A DNA stretch of 21,007 nucleotides from UBA4582 sp013204195 (GCA_963925735.1 CAWUUH010000052.1:1-21007), one strand, 5' to 3'. Positions 7,554 to 14,905 are shown, numbered from the stretch's first letter. The notes: a model not told the origin generated them from the letters alone. Program-made: numbers and translations.

Positions 7554-9458
7554 TCAGACACTGGCTCCAGTGAGTTCGTCGTAGCTTTTGTTTTTATTGT
7601 CGCGCAAGGCAGAGACAACTGAGCTCAAGACGGTTTCGAATTCGGCACCGGTGTCAAGAATCTCACTGTTCTCGGCAATCAGCATTTGAATCAGCTGACC
7701 TTTAGAAAATTCGCCGACCTTCAGCCCATGGCGGTTGGCGAAAATATACTTGTCGGTGGCGGCAATCACGGCGACGAGTCTGCAAGGTGTCAGGGTGCCT
7801 TCCATCACGGGTAACTTCAGCCAGGCATCCACGCGCAAAGACTCTATGGCGGTTGTGGCCGCCAGCATTTTTTGCTGGGCCTTTTCTCGAAGTATCAAAG
7901 CCCGCTTTTGCTTTAACTCGGCGGTACGCTTGTGCTGCTCCATCGCCGTCATGATTTCGGTTTTTCGACGGTCGAGATATTCTCGAGTCACCAGCTTTTT
8001 ATCTTGGGGTGTTTCCACCTTGGATTCTTTCTGCTTTTGTACCTGCACGCCCTGGACCACGGTGAGCAAATGTTGCTTGATCACCTCCCAAGTGCTGGAT
8101 TTTGGGCTCAGAGGCTTGAGCGTGCCTTCGGCGATATATTGAGCAAACTCAGGGTAGCTCATGTGCAAGACTTTCCGGCGATTGTGGTTCGTAAATAGCA
8201 AACGCATTGTATCTTGCCAGTTGAGGATGAGTTTAATGCGCGCGACTTTTTCGTCAGGGTCACGTTTGTCATCGTGCAGATACCATTGGCCAGGTTGTAT
8301 CTCACGAATATCGGCGAGCACACTCCCGTCCAGTTGGTGCTGAGACAAGAGTGGGGATTGCTCGACTTTGATCAGGTCAAAGTCGCAGGCACTCGATGGT
8401 GTGCCTTCGCGAATAGCCTCGTGTTCCAGTGCGAGATCTTCCAGGCAGGCTTCGACGGCAGAAGTGTCGAAGTTCATTTGTTGGCAGAATGCCTGGATGT
8501 GTCCCGCCAGGCTGTCCATCAGCGTCGCCTGGCGGGCGGTATCCGGCTGAACCTGAATTGACCAAATCAACGCCTCGGTTAGCTTGGAAACCTGTCGCCA
8601 TGCTGAAGACGTCTCACCACAGGTGCTCAAGACTTGTTGGAGGAATTCGTACCAGGATCCCTGCAGGACAAAAATCATAAACAGCGGCAGCTTTTTGCCC
8701 GCCATCTGCTGATTAAGCAACTCTGCCGCATAATACTTGGCCTTTTGCCGACTCAGGACCTTCATCTCAACATCGAGCAGGCGAGCTTCCATCTTTTTGA
8801 AGATCGGCTTGTCTTTGGAGAACATCAGGTCCAGTTCTGACTGACAGTCTGCCAGCGACATTCGGCTGGTTACCATGGCTCGGACCATGAGTTCAATCTT
8901 GTCCATGAACTGTTCGCCCAGTATGCCGAGATCTTCGCTCCAACCGAGGCCCTCATTAATCAGTGTATTCATCAGGTTGAGGATAGGCTGGGGTTCGAAG
9001 ATGGACTTTACGCCTTGGCGCAGGGCCATGACTGCAATATAAGGGGTCAAGTTACGAATAAAGGCTTCAATCTTGAAGTCTAGGTCAGTCTGCCGCAGGA
9101 TCTGGGTCACGCAGTCATCGATATAGGCTAATGTCGCGCGATCCTGCTGGCTGAGGATGACGTGGCTATGATACTTCCCGATCTGAACTAGGACGGGGTC
9201 AACATGCTCCGCTGCGGAAAGGGCGGGTAAATTTTCCAATAACTCGACAAGTTCAGGCTGGGGTAGGGTTGCGCTGGTGGGCTTATGGGGGGCGTAAAAT
9301 CCCAGCAATGCCGAAGCAATCTTCTCTGGAGTGAGTCTTTGGACCAAGTCATGCATGATAATTGTGTGCTCTTGAAAAGCTAAGCGCTCGTGAACTGTGA
9401 CGTTCCTGGATAACTGTGCAAGCCGCGTATCGACACTGATGGATGCTAACAAAATCAT
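7554..9458 (-). CDS. DUF1631 family protein
   Basis: This protein of up to 634 residues matches DUF1631, a proteobacterial family of unproven function sometimes misnamed thymidine phosphorylase. The N-terminal ~350 residues are mainly helical and include QGSWYEFLQQVL. Two similar modules follow: one at ~405-445 (LLFTNHNRRKVLHMSYPEF) and one at ~545-595 (YIFANRHGLKVGEFSKGQL). Both have the strand pattern and F-x-N-R-x-G/R-K-V element typical of the family's C-terminal region. A charged probable coiled coil (~490-535) joins them. At 634 aa it is on the short side for the family as I recall it. No good ribosome site precedes ATG 9458. An internal ATG at 9356 (MHDLVQRLTPEKI, 600 aa) could be the true start, since the first 34 residues look less family-like. 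It is soluble and stands alone on its strand. Confidence 0.8.
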   Translation of the reverse strand: MILLASISVDTRLAQLSRNVTVHERLAFQEHTIIMHDLVQRLTPEKIASALLGFYAPHKPTSATLPQPELVELLENLPALSAAEHVDPVLVQIGKYHSHVILSQQDRATLAYIDDCVTQILRQTDLDFKIEAFIRNLTPYIAVMALRQGVKSIFEPQPILNLMNTLINEGLGWSEDLGILGEQFMDKIELMVRAMVTSRMSLADCQSELDLMFSKDKPIFKKMEARLLDVEMKVLSRQKAKYYAAELLNQQMAGKKLPLFMIFVLQGSWYEFLQQVLSTCGETSSAWRQVSKLTEALIWSIQVQPDTARQATLMDSLAGHIQAFCQQMNFDTSAVEACLEDLALEHEAIREGTPSSACDFDLIKVEQSPLLSQHQLDGSVLADIREIQPGQWYLHDDKRDPDEKVARIKLILNWQDTMRLLFTNHNRRKVLHMSYPEFAQYIAEGTLKPLSPKSSTWEVIKQHLLTVVQGVQVQKQKESKVETPQDKKLVTREYLDRRKTEIMTAMEQHKRTAELKQKRALILREKAQQKMLAATTAIESLRVDAWLKLPVMEGTLTPCRLVAVIAATDKYIFANRHGLKVGEFSKGQLIQMLIAENSEILDTGAEFETVLSSVVSALRDNKNKSYDELTGASV

Positions 9459-9491
9459 GGTGTAACTTTGTGAGGCCCGTCACAAGTCAGC

Positions 9492-9528
9492 AAACCATTA
9501 ACGGTCAGTTTGTGCTGACCGATGGTTT
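9492..9528. promoter_or_regulatory. Inverted repeat upstream of the DUF1631 gene (possible operator or 5' hairpin)
   Basis: The left arm is AAACCAT-taa-CGGTCAG (9492-9508) and the right arm is CTGACCG-ATGGTTT (9515-9528). The arms pair perfectly over 14 bp apart from a 3-nt bulge, with a 6-nt loop. The repeat lies 34-70 bp upstream of ATG 9458. It could be an operator or, if transcribed, a leader hairpin. No T-run follows on either strand, so a terminator is unlikely. Confidence 0.45.
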
Positions 9529-9630
9529 AATTAACGAAATTTTGGTGAAAATGCGGCGGAGCCGTGGTGTTATCCTTTAAGAATGCTGCTGTACGCTGAA
9601 AATATCGATCTATTACAATGAGATAGAGTT

Positions 9631-9646
9631 TGGCACAATATCTGCT
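9631..9646 (+). promoter_or_regulatory. Candidate sigma-54 (-24/-12) promoter
   Basis: TGGCACAATATCTGCT matches the -24/-12 consensus TGGCAC-R-N4-TTGC-W with one mismatch (CTGC for TTGC). The GG and GC dinucleotides have the required 10-nt spacing. It points toward the gene at 9829, about 180 bp away. No enhancer-binding-protein site was identified, so this is a motif match only. Confidence 0.35.
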
Positions 9647-9828
9647 TTTAGAAACTCTGAGTATCTAGAGAGTCTATGGTGAGCAGGGATTTTTAGTCGA
9701 CCCTTACCGAACTAAAATGTCGAGATGGCGTTAAAGGCCTGACTGCCGAGCCATACCGGCGCTATTCTGGCAGCCCATCGAAGCCCGTCAAGAAGGGTAA
9801 GGCGGCAAGTGAAATTCAAGGACAGTGA

Positions 9829-10212
9829 ATGAGTCATCAGCAAGACAATAAACCACCATTGAGTCGACCCGTTAAGGTGGTCTATGTGGCGCTCGCACTG
9901 ATTTGTGTCTTGATTGGTATCGCGGGCCTACTGTTACCAGTGATTCCCGGCCTGTTGTTTTTGGTGGCAGCGCTCTATCTGATCGGTAAAGTGTCGGTGC
10001 GAGTTAAAACTTGGAGTGAATCTCGGCCGATGTTAGTCAGCCTGCATGCGCGTCTTCATAAACTGGAACAGGTTAGTCTGGGTGAGCGATTGAAACTGGT
10101 GGGTCTCACCGTCGCCGCGCTGGCGCTTGGATTGATCACTCGGTCAGCTCGCCTGGCGCGTGGGGTGATGAGCCGAGTGCCTCGGAGCTTTCGCAACACG
10201 CCGAGGTCATAA
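9829..10212 (+). CDS. Small membrane protein, DUF454 / PGPGW-like
   Basis: This 127-residue protein has a polar N-terminus. Two close hydrophobic helices (~17-36 and ~38-53) are joined by LPVIPGLLFL, resembling the proline-rich turn of DUF454 (YbaN) and PGPGW transmembrane families. An amphipathic charged linker follows, then a third hydrophobic stretch (~88-104) and a very basic tail (RLARGVMSRVPRSFRNTPRS). It is probably an inner-membrane protein with a cytoplasmic basic end. No function is known from the sequence. ATG 9829 is supported by AAGGA at 9818-9822. The neighbouring genes give no hint, as it is divergent from DUF1631 and convergent with the transporter. Confidence 0.7.
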   Translation: MSHQQDNKPPLSRPVKVVYVALALICVLIGIAGLLLPVIPGLLFLVAALYLIGKVSVRVKTWSESRPMLVSLHARLHKLEQVSLGERLKLVGLTVAALALGLITRSARLARGVMSRVPRSFRNTPRS

Positions 10213-10310
10213 CGCGGTCTATAGAGCCCCCCTTTCTTGACCCAGCGTCATTCGCCGTCTTGTATAACAGTGGCTGGCTCCTATCAATGGGTGCTGCCCA
10301 CCTTGTTTTT

Positions 10311-10367
10311 CAAACAGAGCGCTTCAAAACAGAGCGCTGCAAGCAGAGCGCTGCAAGCAGAGCTCGT
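10311..10367. repeat. Four tandem 14-15 bp repeats (CAARCAGAGCGCTG)
   Basis: Units at 10311-10324, 10325-10339, 10340-10353 and 10354-10367 read CAAACAGAGCGCTT, CAAAACAGAGCGCTG, CAAGCAGAGCGCTG and CAAGCAGAGCTCGT. They sit between the convergent genes ending at 10212 and 10413. The AGAGC...TGCAA core recalls the arrays at 16291-16402 and 17488-17550. Confidence 0.85.
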
Positions 10368-10412
10368 CATCACAGTGCTAGCAGCGGTTTCCGCCTTAGT
10401 TGGAGCTTATGT

Positions 10413-11837
10413 CTAATCAGCTTTCGGTTCTGCCAGCCGTCTCAGGTTGTCGCTGTGATCTGCGCGATTGATCTGATAGAGGCTTAATGTGGCCAGCGCA
10501 AAAAAGTAGAAGATCAGCAGAACAGGGACATACAGGTACGCCAGGTCTAGCAAGGTTTCAGCGGGTATTTCACCGGGTTTTGCCTGTGTCGGAAACTGGA
10601 TATAGGCGAGAATCTGGCCGGCGACCACCACCCCTAGGCCATTCACCGCTTTTTGGGCAAAGCTGTTAGCGGCGAAAAAGATCCCTTCAGAGCGTCGTCC
10701 GGTTCGAATTTCACTATCCTCCACCACATCAGCGATCATGGCGGCTATCAGTGAGGCTGAGACAATGATCAGCGTCACCTCAACGGCGTTGAAAACCACC
10801 AGGGTCCAGAACAACAGATCAGTGCCGTTTTCAGGGAACCAGCCCAGTATGCGCAAAATAAATGGCATCGGTGCCATGGCGAATGCCAGGCCGGTAATCA
10901 CCATCGCGCCATGCTTCTTCCCCAGACGCCTTGATATGCCGGGGGCGATCATCAGGGCGAGAAATGCGGAGAGGAAATACGGCAGATTCATATAGCCAAT
11001 TTCGGTGCTGGTAAATTCCCAAAAGTGCCGCGAAAAGTAGATGCTCAGGGAAGTAGACACGCCAGCGGCCACGGCACTAAGCAAAGCCGTAACAAACAAC
11101 GCAAAGAACGATCGATTGGATAGGGTTTCTTTCAGCTCACCAAAGGTGCGCTTGAAGTTGAAGACCTGCTTCGGTGGTGGCTGGCGTAAATTGGGAATAT
11201 GTTTGTGAGTGCCTACCGTGGAGACATAAATTGACAGGAAAATAATGCAGGAAGCCGCCAAGCCATAATTGTGCCAGCCCTCAATATATTCCAGGCCACC
11301 TTTATCTTCCGGTAGAAACACCAGATAGTTCAAAACGGCCATGGTTAAGCCGCCCCACCAAGCGAAGAAATAGCGGAAGCTCATCATTTCAGTCCGCTCA
11401 TCGTAGTCGTCAGTCAGTTCGGCAACGAGGGCGGTAGCGGGAATTTCGTAAAAGGTAATCAAGGTGCGTATTAATACTGCGATGCAAACGAAGTACAAAA
11501 ACAGTGCACCTTCATCCCAGGCGGGTGGTGACCAGAGAAAATAGTAGGCGACAGCGACGGGTAAGCCCGCGGCGTACATAAATGGATGACGTCTGCCCCA
11601 GGGCGAATGAAAGTTGTCTGATATGTAACCCACCAGCGGGTCTGATACGGCATCGAAGATCAGCGCGATGAGTATGCCAATGGATACCAGGTCAGCGCGA
11701 AGGCCGATGACTTGGCTGTAGTAAAACAACAGCAGGTAGTTAAAACCGTTGCTCTTCGCGCCATTGGCGACGGCGCCAAAGCCGTAATAGAGCTTGGTTG
11801 AAAAATCTACTCGTCGTGGACTGATAGGAGCTGTCAT
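10413..11837 (-). CDS. GPH-family (MelB-type) MFS sugar:cation symporter
   Basis: This 474-residue protein has about twelve hydrophobic segments. The N-terminus (KLYYGFGAVANGAKSN) and the motif FDAVSDPLVGYISDN are typical of the glycoside-pentoside-hexuronide:cation symporters. Asp62 and Asp66 match in spacing the cation/sugar-site aspartates of MelB (D55, D59). The loop HSPWGRRHPFM (~77-87) is the family's GRR loop. It should import a glycoside or related solute with H+ or Na+. The cargo is not readable, and distant relatives move other compounds. No glycosidase gene is adjacent, so cargo cannot be inferred from context. The ribosome site before ATG 11837 is weak. A long gap separates it from the next minus-strand gene. 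Confidence 0.88.
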   Translation of the reverse strand: MTAPISPRRVDFSTKLYYGFGAVANGAKSNGFNYLLLFYYSQVIGLRADLVSIGILIALIFDAVSDPLVGYISDNFHSPWGRRHPFMYAAGLPVAVAYYFLWSPPAWDEGALFLYFVCIAVLIRTLITFYEIPATALVAELTDDYDERTEMMSFRYFFAWWGGLTMAVLNYLVFLPEDKGGLEYIEGWHNYGLAASCIIFLSIYVSTVGTHKHIPNLRQPPPKQVFNFKRTFGELKETLSNRSFFALFVTALLSAVAAGVSTSLSIYFSRHFWEFTSTEIGYMNLPYFLSAFLALMIAPGISRRLGKKHGAMVITGLAFAMAPMPFILRILGWFPENGTDLLFWTLVVFNAVEVTLIIVSASLIAAMIADVVEDSEIRTGRRSEGIFFAANSFAQKAVNGLGVVVAGQILAYIQFPTQAKPGEIPAETLLDLAYLYVPVLLIFYFFALATLSLYQINRADHSDNLRRLAEPKAD

Positions 11838-12163
11838 GGTGCCGACTCGACATGATTAAATTGACGAAGAGCGCAATCTAGCATTAGTCAGCGACAATTG
11901 CATCGTCGTTAGGACTGCCTGCATAGGCAGGTTTTCATCGAAGGGCTTTTACACAGGGGCGGGAGGTCGTGGCACGCTGACATCATGCCTGTTGTCGCGT
12001 CGTGTCTGCGATGTAGGCTAATGTTCTGGTTTGGAATCCGCTCACAAGTCTCGTTGTGAACAGTAATGTCGCGGAGGTTATCCGCTTAGGAAGATCCCTG
12101 CAGGATCTATAAAGAAAGGACCTGCAGGAACCTGTCGAAAACTACCCTTAAGGCTTGTTTGCC
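11838..12163. other. 326-bp intergenic region between transporter and ABM genes
   Basis: It should carry the transporter promoter (minus) and the end of the ABM transcript. Visible elements are a short hairpin CTGCCT-gcat-AGGCAG (11915-11930) followed by GTTTT, an inverted repeat TCACAA-n6-TTGTGA (12042-12059), two copies of CCTGCAGGA (12097-12105 and 12121-12129, the first inside palindrome AGATCC-ctgca-GGATCT), and the ABM terminator at 12138-12171. I found no convincing gene. Confidence 0.5.
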
Positions 12164-12171
12164 TTAAAGGG
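12138..12171 (-). terminator. Rho-independent terminator overlapping the ABM stop codon
   Basis: CCCTTAAGGC and GCCTTAAAGGG (12145-12171) form a 10-bp stem with one bulged base and a 6-nt loop. Read on the minus strand, TAGTTTT follows. The stop codon of the ABM gene (12164-12166) lies in the stem. The T-run is short. Confidence 0.6.
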
Positions 12172-12454
12172 CGTCAACATATTCCACTTGTGGGCGACCG
12201 GCCATGCAGGGGCCCATTTTTGCACCAATTGTTTTGAAGTGGTCTGAGGCGCCGTGGGCATCAAGGGCGGCCTGGTCAGCATACTGCTCAAGCACGATGT
12301 ATTGATTTTCGTCGGTCCTAGACTTGTGCAACGCGTAGAAATGGTTGCCGGGCTCGTTGTTGGCCACGGCCGCTTGAAGTTCGGCAAATATGCCCTCGAA
12401 CTCGCTATTTTTACCCGGTTGGATCGCTAGCTTGGCAATGACACCTATGGCCAT
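12164..12454 (-). CDS. Antibiotic biosynthesis monooxygenase (ABM) domain protein, YgiN-like
   Basis: This 96-residue protein is a single ABM (dimeric alpha/beta barrel) domain. It has VIAKLAIQPGKNSEFE at the start, HFYALHKSRTDENQYIVLEQYADQAALDAHGASDHFK in the middle (given here as the recognisable stretch 43-79, with the conserved E..Y.d..A...H..s.HF pattern) and a final strand VEYVDAL. Members include YgiN quinol monooxygenase, heme-degrading and polyketide-quinone oxygenases, and many enzymes of unknown activity. The substrate here is unknown. ATG 12454 has a good ribosome site (GGGGA, 6 nt upstream). It is divergent from the epoxide-hydrolase-like gene, so the two could share control and act on the same class of compound (inference). 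Confidence 0.85.
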   Translation of the reverse strand: MAIGVIAKLAIQPGKNSEFEGIFAELQAAVANNEPGNHFYALHKSRTDENQYIVLEQYADQAALDAHGASDHFKTIGAKMGPCMAGRPQVEYVDAL

Positions 12455-12470
12455 GGTTATTCCCCTTCAT

Positions 12471-12528
12471 TTGAATGAATGTTTGAATGCGTATTAACGT
12501 GAATGTTGAGATCAATGTTGTTGAGACC
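12471..12528. repeat. Degenerate TTGAATG / AATGTTGAG short repeats
   Basis: The gap upstream of the ABM gene contains TTGAATGAATG, TTTGAATGCG, then GAATGTTGAGATC and CAATGTTGTTGAGACC in a row. The periodicity is irregular. On the minus strand it reads as repeated ACATTCA, as in the leader at 18552-18586. Confidence 0.45.
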
Positions 12529-12680
12529 AGTGTCATCAACGTTGTCCCTGACTTGCTGCATTGTTCAGTGCGCCCATGGCAGAGTCAACCGAAAATGGCT
12601 GGTTTGGAACCTGGATCAGAGCTTATCATAGACGCCAGCGACGCCAGCTCGAATGAACTAATGACAGAGGTAGCTCCATC

Positions 12681-13625
12681 ATGAATTTTCCGACCGCCCG
12701 CATGATCCCCGTGAATGGTATTGATCTGGCTGTCTATGAAGCCGGGCAGGGTGGCATTCCTATCGTGCTGGCCCACGGCTGGCCCGAGTTGGCGTATAGC
12801 TGGCGCTATCAAATTCCGGCACTGGTGCAGCAAGGCTATCATGTCATAGCGCCAGACCAACGTGGCTACGGTTTGTCGTCCAAGCCCGCGGGAATGGAAG
12901 CCTATGATATCCATCAGTTAACCGGCGATCATGTGGCCTTGTTAGACGCGCTGGATATTGAGCAGGCCATCTATGTGGGCCACGACTGGGGCGCGATTGT
13001 CGTCTGGCACCACGCGCTGCTGCATCCTGACAGGGTCCTTGGGGTTGCGAATCTGTCAGTCCCCTTTTGGCCGCGAGAGCCTGCGGATCCTATTGCCTTC
13101 TGGGAAAAAATGTTGGGCCCAGACTTCTATATCGTCCACTTCAATCGCCAACCTGGCGTGGCGGCCGCCGCTTTTGATCGTCATCCTGAACAATTTCTAC
13201 GGAATATGTACCGGACGAAACAGTGGCTGGAACCCTCAGCCAATGCCGGCGAGCCTAATGGCCACTCGATTATTCGACTTGCCGACGAGGTGGTAGAGAC
13301 CGGTGAGCCGCTGCTGAGTGAGGCTGATCTTGCAGTTTTCGTTGCTGCCTTTCAGCAGGGTGGATTCACTGCTCCCTGTCATTGGTATCAAAACTTCACC
13401 CGTAACTGGGCGACCACCGAGCAAGTTGAACAGCGCGTACGACAACCTGCGCTAATGATTTATGGTGAGCACGATATGGTCCGCAAGGCCGATATGAGCG
13501 CCTATGTGGCTGATCTTGAGGTGCACACCTTGCCTTGTGGTCATTGGATTCAGCAAGAGCAGCCCGAGGCGACTAATCGTCTTCTGCTTGATTGGTTGGA
13601 AAGACGTATGCGGCCGCTGGTTTAG
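12681..13625 (+). CDS. Alpha/beta hydrolase, epoxide hydrolase-like
   Basis: This 314-residue protein has the epoxide hydrolase signature. HGWPE (32-36) is the HGxP oxyanion motif. GHDWGA carries the aspartate nucleophile D102, which distinguishes it from serine esterases. D265 (GEHDMV) and H288 (CGHWIQQEQP) complete the triad. A cap domain (~135-240) contains the WYQNF motif, whose tyrosine could help open the epoxide ring. The expected reaction is epoxide to vicinal diol. Dehalogenases of the same fold also use an Asp nucleophile but usually lack the HGxP-plus-Tyr arrangement. ATG 12681 follows GAGG at 10-nt spacing. Its last 53 bp overlap the 3' end of the DUF3820 gene on the other strand. 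Confidence 0.88.
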   Translation: MNFPTARMIPVNGIDLAVYEAGQGGIPIVLAHGWPELAYSWRYQIPALVQQGYHVIAPDQRGYGLSSKPAGMEAYDIHQLTGDHVALLDALDIEQAIYVGHDWGAIVVWHHALLHPDRVLGVANLSVPFWPREPADPIAFWEKMLGPDFYIVHFNRQPGVAAAAFDRHPEQFLRNMYRTKQWLEPSANAGEPNGHSIIRLADEVVETGEPLLSEADLAVFVAAFQQGGFTAPCHWYQNFTRNWATTEQVEQRVRQPALMIYGEHDMVRKADMSAYVADLEVHTLPCGHWIQQEQPEATNRLLLDWLERRMRPLV

Positions 13626-13851
13626 GTCCCGTGGAGTGGCGGAGTCGAAAGGGCTCGAGCAATGATTCGAGGCCGTTAATTTTGATTTCAAGGGTGAGCT
13701 GCATCAGATTTCCCAGCTGGCCCTTCGGGAAACCCCGGTCTACAAACCACAGCAGATAGGCTTCTGGCAAGTCAATGAGCAGTTGTCCTTGGTATTTGCC
13801 GAATGGCATGGACACCTGGGCAATTTTTATCAAATCGTCTTTTTCAAACAT
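13573..13851 (-). CDS. DUF3820 family protein
   Basis: This 92-residue protein starts at ATG 13851. The longer frame upstream runs antisense through efpL and is not credible. The conserved DUF3820 core is MPFGKYQGQLLIDLPEAYL followed by WFVDRGFPKGQLG and a terminal helix (residues ~15-65). Pfam links the family to a putative quorum-sensing-regulated factor of Pseudomonas. Its biochemical role is not known to me. The C-terminal ~20 residues (STGPKPAAAYVFPTNQAEDD) extend past the usual core, and this tail is encoded opposite the end of the epoxide hydrolase gene. It is divergent from efpL, with only 46 bp between start codons, so the promoters must overlap each other's leader or coding start. 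Confidence 0.82.
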   Translation of the reverse strand: MFEKDDLIKIAQVSMPFGKYQGQLLIDLPEAYLLWFVDRGFPKGQLGNLMQLTLEIKINGLESLLEPFRLRHSTGPKPAAAYVFPTNQAEDD

Positions 13852-13852
13852 G

Positions 13853-13858
13853 TACAAT
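13853..13858 (+). promoter_or_regulatory. Candidate -10 box for efpL
   Basis: TACAAT matches the sigma-70 -10 box in five of six positions and would start RNA about 30 nt before efpL. The -35 region at normal spacing is AT-rich but poor. The element abuts the DUF3820 start codon (13849-13851) on the other strand. Confidence 0.3.
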
Positions 13859-13897
13859 AGTGACCTTTCTATAGCCAGCCGAGTGTAAGAACTTACC

Positions 13898-14464
13898 ATG
13901 CCAAAAGCCAGTGAACTTAAACGGGGCGATGTCATCGATATTGACGGCGTTCCCCATATTGTCAAACAATTCGATGCCAAGAGTCCCTCGTCCAGAGGTG
14001 CTGCGACCCTGTATAAGGTGCGTCTGTATAACCTGATTACGCGGCAGAAGCGCGATGAGTCCTATAAAGGCGACATTATGCTGGCACAGGCGGATTGTCA
14101 GCGGGTCACCGTGCAGTTTTCTTATATTGACGATGGCAATTACATGTTTATGAATACGGAAGACTATTCCCAATATGGGCTGAATAAGGAAGAGCTGGAG
14201 GGCCAGTTGGAGTACCTGGTCGATGGCCTTGAAGGCATTACAGCCCTGCTGGTTCAGGACCGAATTGTGGCGATTGATCTGCCTCAGTCAGTGGTGATGA
14301 CGATTACCGAAACGTCCCCCTCGATTAAAGGTGGATCGGCCAGCGCCCGCACTAAGCCGGCGATCATGGCGACGGGTCTGGTTGTGCAGGTGCCTGAATA
14401 TGTGGAGCAGGGCGAATCGATTAAAATCAATTCGACAAACGCCAAATTCATGTCGCGAGCTTAG
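13898..14464 (+). CDS. efpL: Elongation factor P-like protein EfpL (YeiP)
   Basis: This 188-residue protein has three EF-P domains: a KOW-like N-terminal domain (1-65) and two OB folds (~68-128 and ~132-188). The domain I tip reads SPSSRGAATLYK, with arginine at position 33 where EF-P carries its modified lysine or arginine. The longer tip loop and the ASARTKPAIMATGLVVQVPEY region identify the YeiP/EfpL subgroup rather than Efp itself. EfpL binds stalled ribosomes and promotes peptide-bond formation at proline-rich and some other difficult motifs. The start is MPKASELKRGDVI, as in homologues, although the ribosome site is weak. Its stop is 8 bp before arfB, so both are probably on one mRNA. 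Confidence 0.93.
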   Translation: MPKASELKRGDVIDIDGVPHIVKQFDAKSPSSRGAATLYKVRLYNLITRQKRDESYKGDIMLAQADCQRVTVQFSYIDDGNYMFMNTEDYSQYGLNKEELEGQLEYLVDGLEGITALLVQDRIVAIDLPQSVVMTITETSPSIKGGSASARTKPAIMATGLVVQVPEYVEQGESIKINSTNAKFMSRA

Positions 14465-14472
14465 CCCCGCTG

Positions 14473-14880
14473 ATGCTCACGAGCCTCGACATTCCGGACA
14501 GTGAAATCGAGCTTAGCGCGATCCGTGCGTCGGGGCCCGGTGGGCAGAATGTCAATAAGGTCTCGACGGCGATTCATTTGCGCTTTGATATCAATCACTC
14601 GAGCCTGCCAGAGTCAGTCAAGGCGGGTCTACTGGCACTCCGTGATCGGCGGATCTCCAGTGATGGCGTGTTGATGATTAAAGCCCAACGAACCCGAAGC
14701 CAGGACAAAAACCGCCAAGACGCCCTGGCGCGCTTGGACGAACTACTGGCGAAGGCGCAATTCAGACAAAAAGCCCGCCGGGCCAGCAAGCCCACTCGGT
14801 CATCTGTGCGTAAACGCCTGGATACCAAGACTCAACATGGCAAGAAGAAAGTTCAGCGTAAACATATCCCCGACGACTGA
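14473..14880 (+). CDS. arfB: Alternative ribosome-rescue factor ArfB (YaeJ), peptidyl-tRNA hydrolase
   Basis: This 135-residue protein has the release-factor GGQ motif in GPGGQNVNKVSTA (G23-G24-Q25), followed by the ISSDGVLMIKAQRTRSQDKN region of the catalytic domain. A strongly basic tail (~100-133, rich in K and R) is the part that enters the empty mRNA channel in ArfB. The length is close to E. coli ArfB (140 aa). It should hydrolyse peptidyl-tRNA on ribosomes stalled at mRNA 3' ends. Codon-recognition domains of full release factors are absent, as expected. It follows efpL by 8 bp and converges on the PLP enzyme gene. A small GTGC/GCAC hairpin lies just after its stop. Confidence 0.93.
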   Translation: MLTSLDIPDSEIELSAIRASGPGGQNVNKVSTAIHLRFDINHSSLPESVKAGLLALRDRRISSDGVLMIKAQRTRSQDKNRQDALARLDELLAKAQFRQKARRASKPTRSSVRKRLDTKTQHGKKKVQRKHIPDD

Positions 14881-14905
14881 AGTGCCGCGAGCACTGGTCT
14901 TGTTG

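Larger units (their letters stand above)
9459..9828. other. 370-bp divergent intergenic region
   Basis: This gap separates the DUF1631 start (minus) from the small membrane protein start (plus), so it should hold both promoters. I see a long bulged inverted repeat (9492-9528), an AT-rich stretch around 9525-9545, a sigma-54-like element (9631-9646), and AAGGA (9818-9822) before the ATG at 9829. No reading frame of convincing length and no RNA gene was recognised. Confidence 0.6.

Noticed and set aside
12042..12059. TCACAA-n6-TTGTGA as a CRP/FNR-type site
   Set aside because: The half-sites are in the reverse order from CRP (TGTGA-n6-TCACA), and it lies about 200 bp upstream of the transporter. 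It is kept only as an unassigned inverted repeat.
13852..13980. Longer version of the DUF3820 gene starting inside efpL
   Set aside because: The added N-terminal residues are the antisense of efpL coding sequence and have no family similarity. ATG 13851 begins right before the conserved core.
14881..14895. AGTGC-cgcga-GCACT hairpin as a terminator between arfB and the PLP enzyme gene
   Set aside because: The stem is only 5 bp and no T-run follows on either strand.
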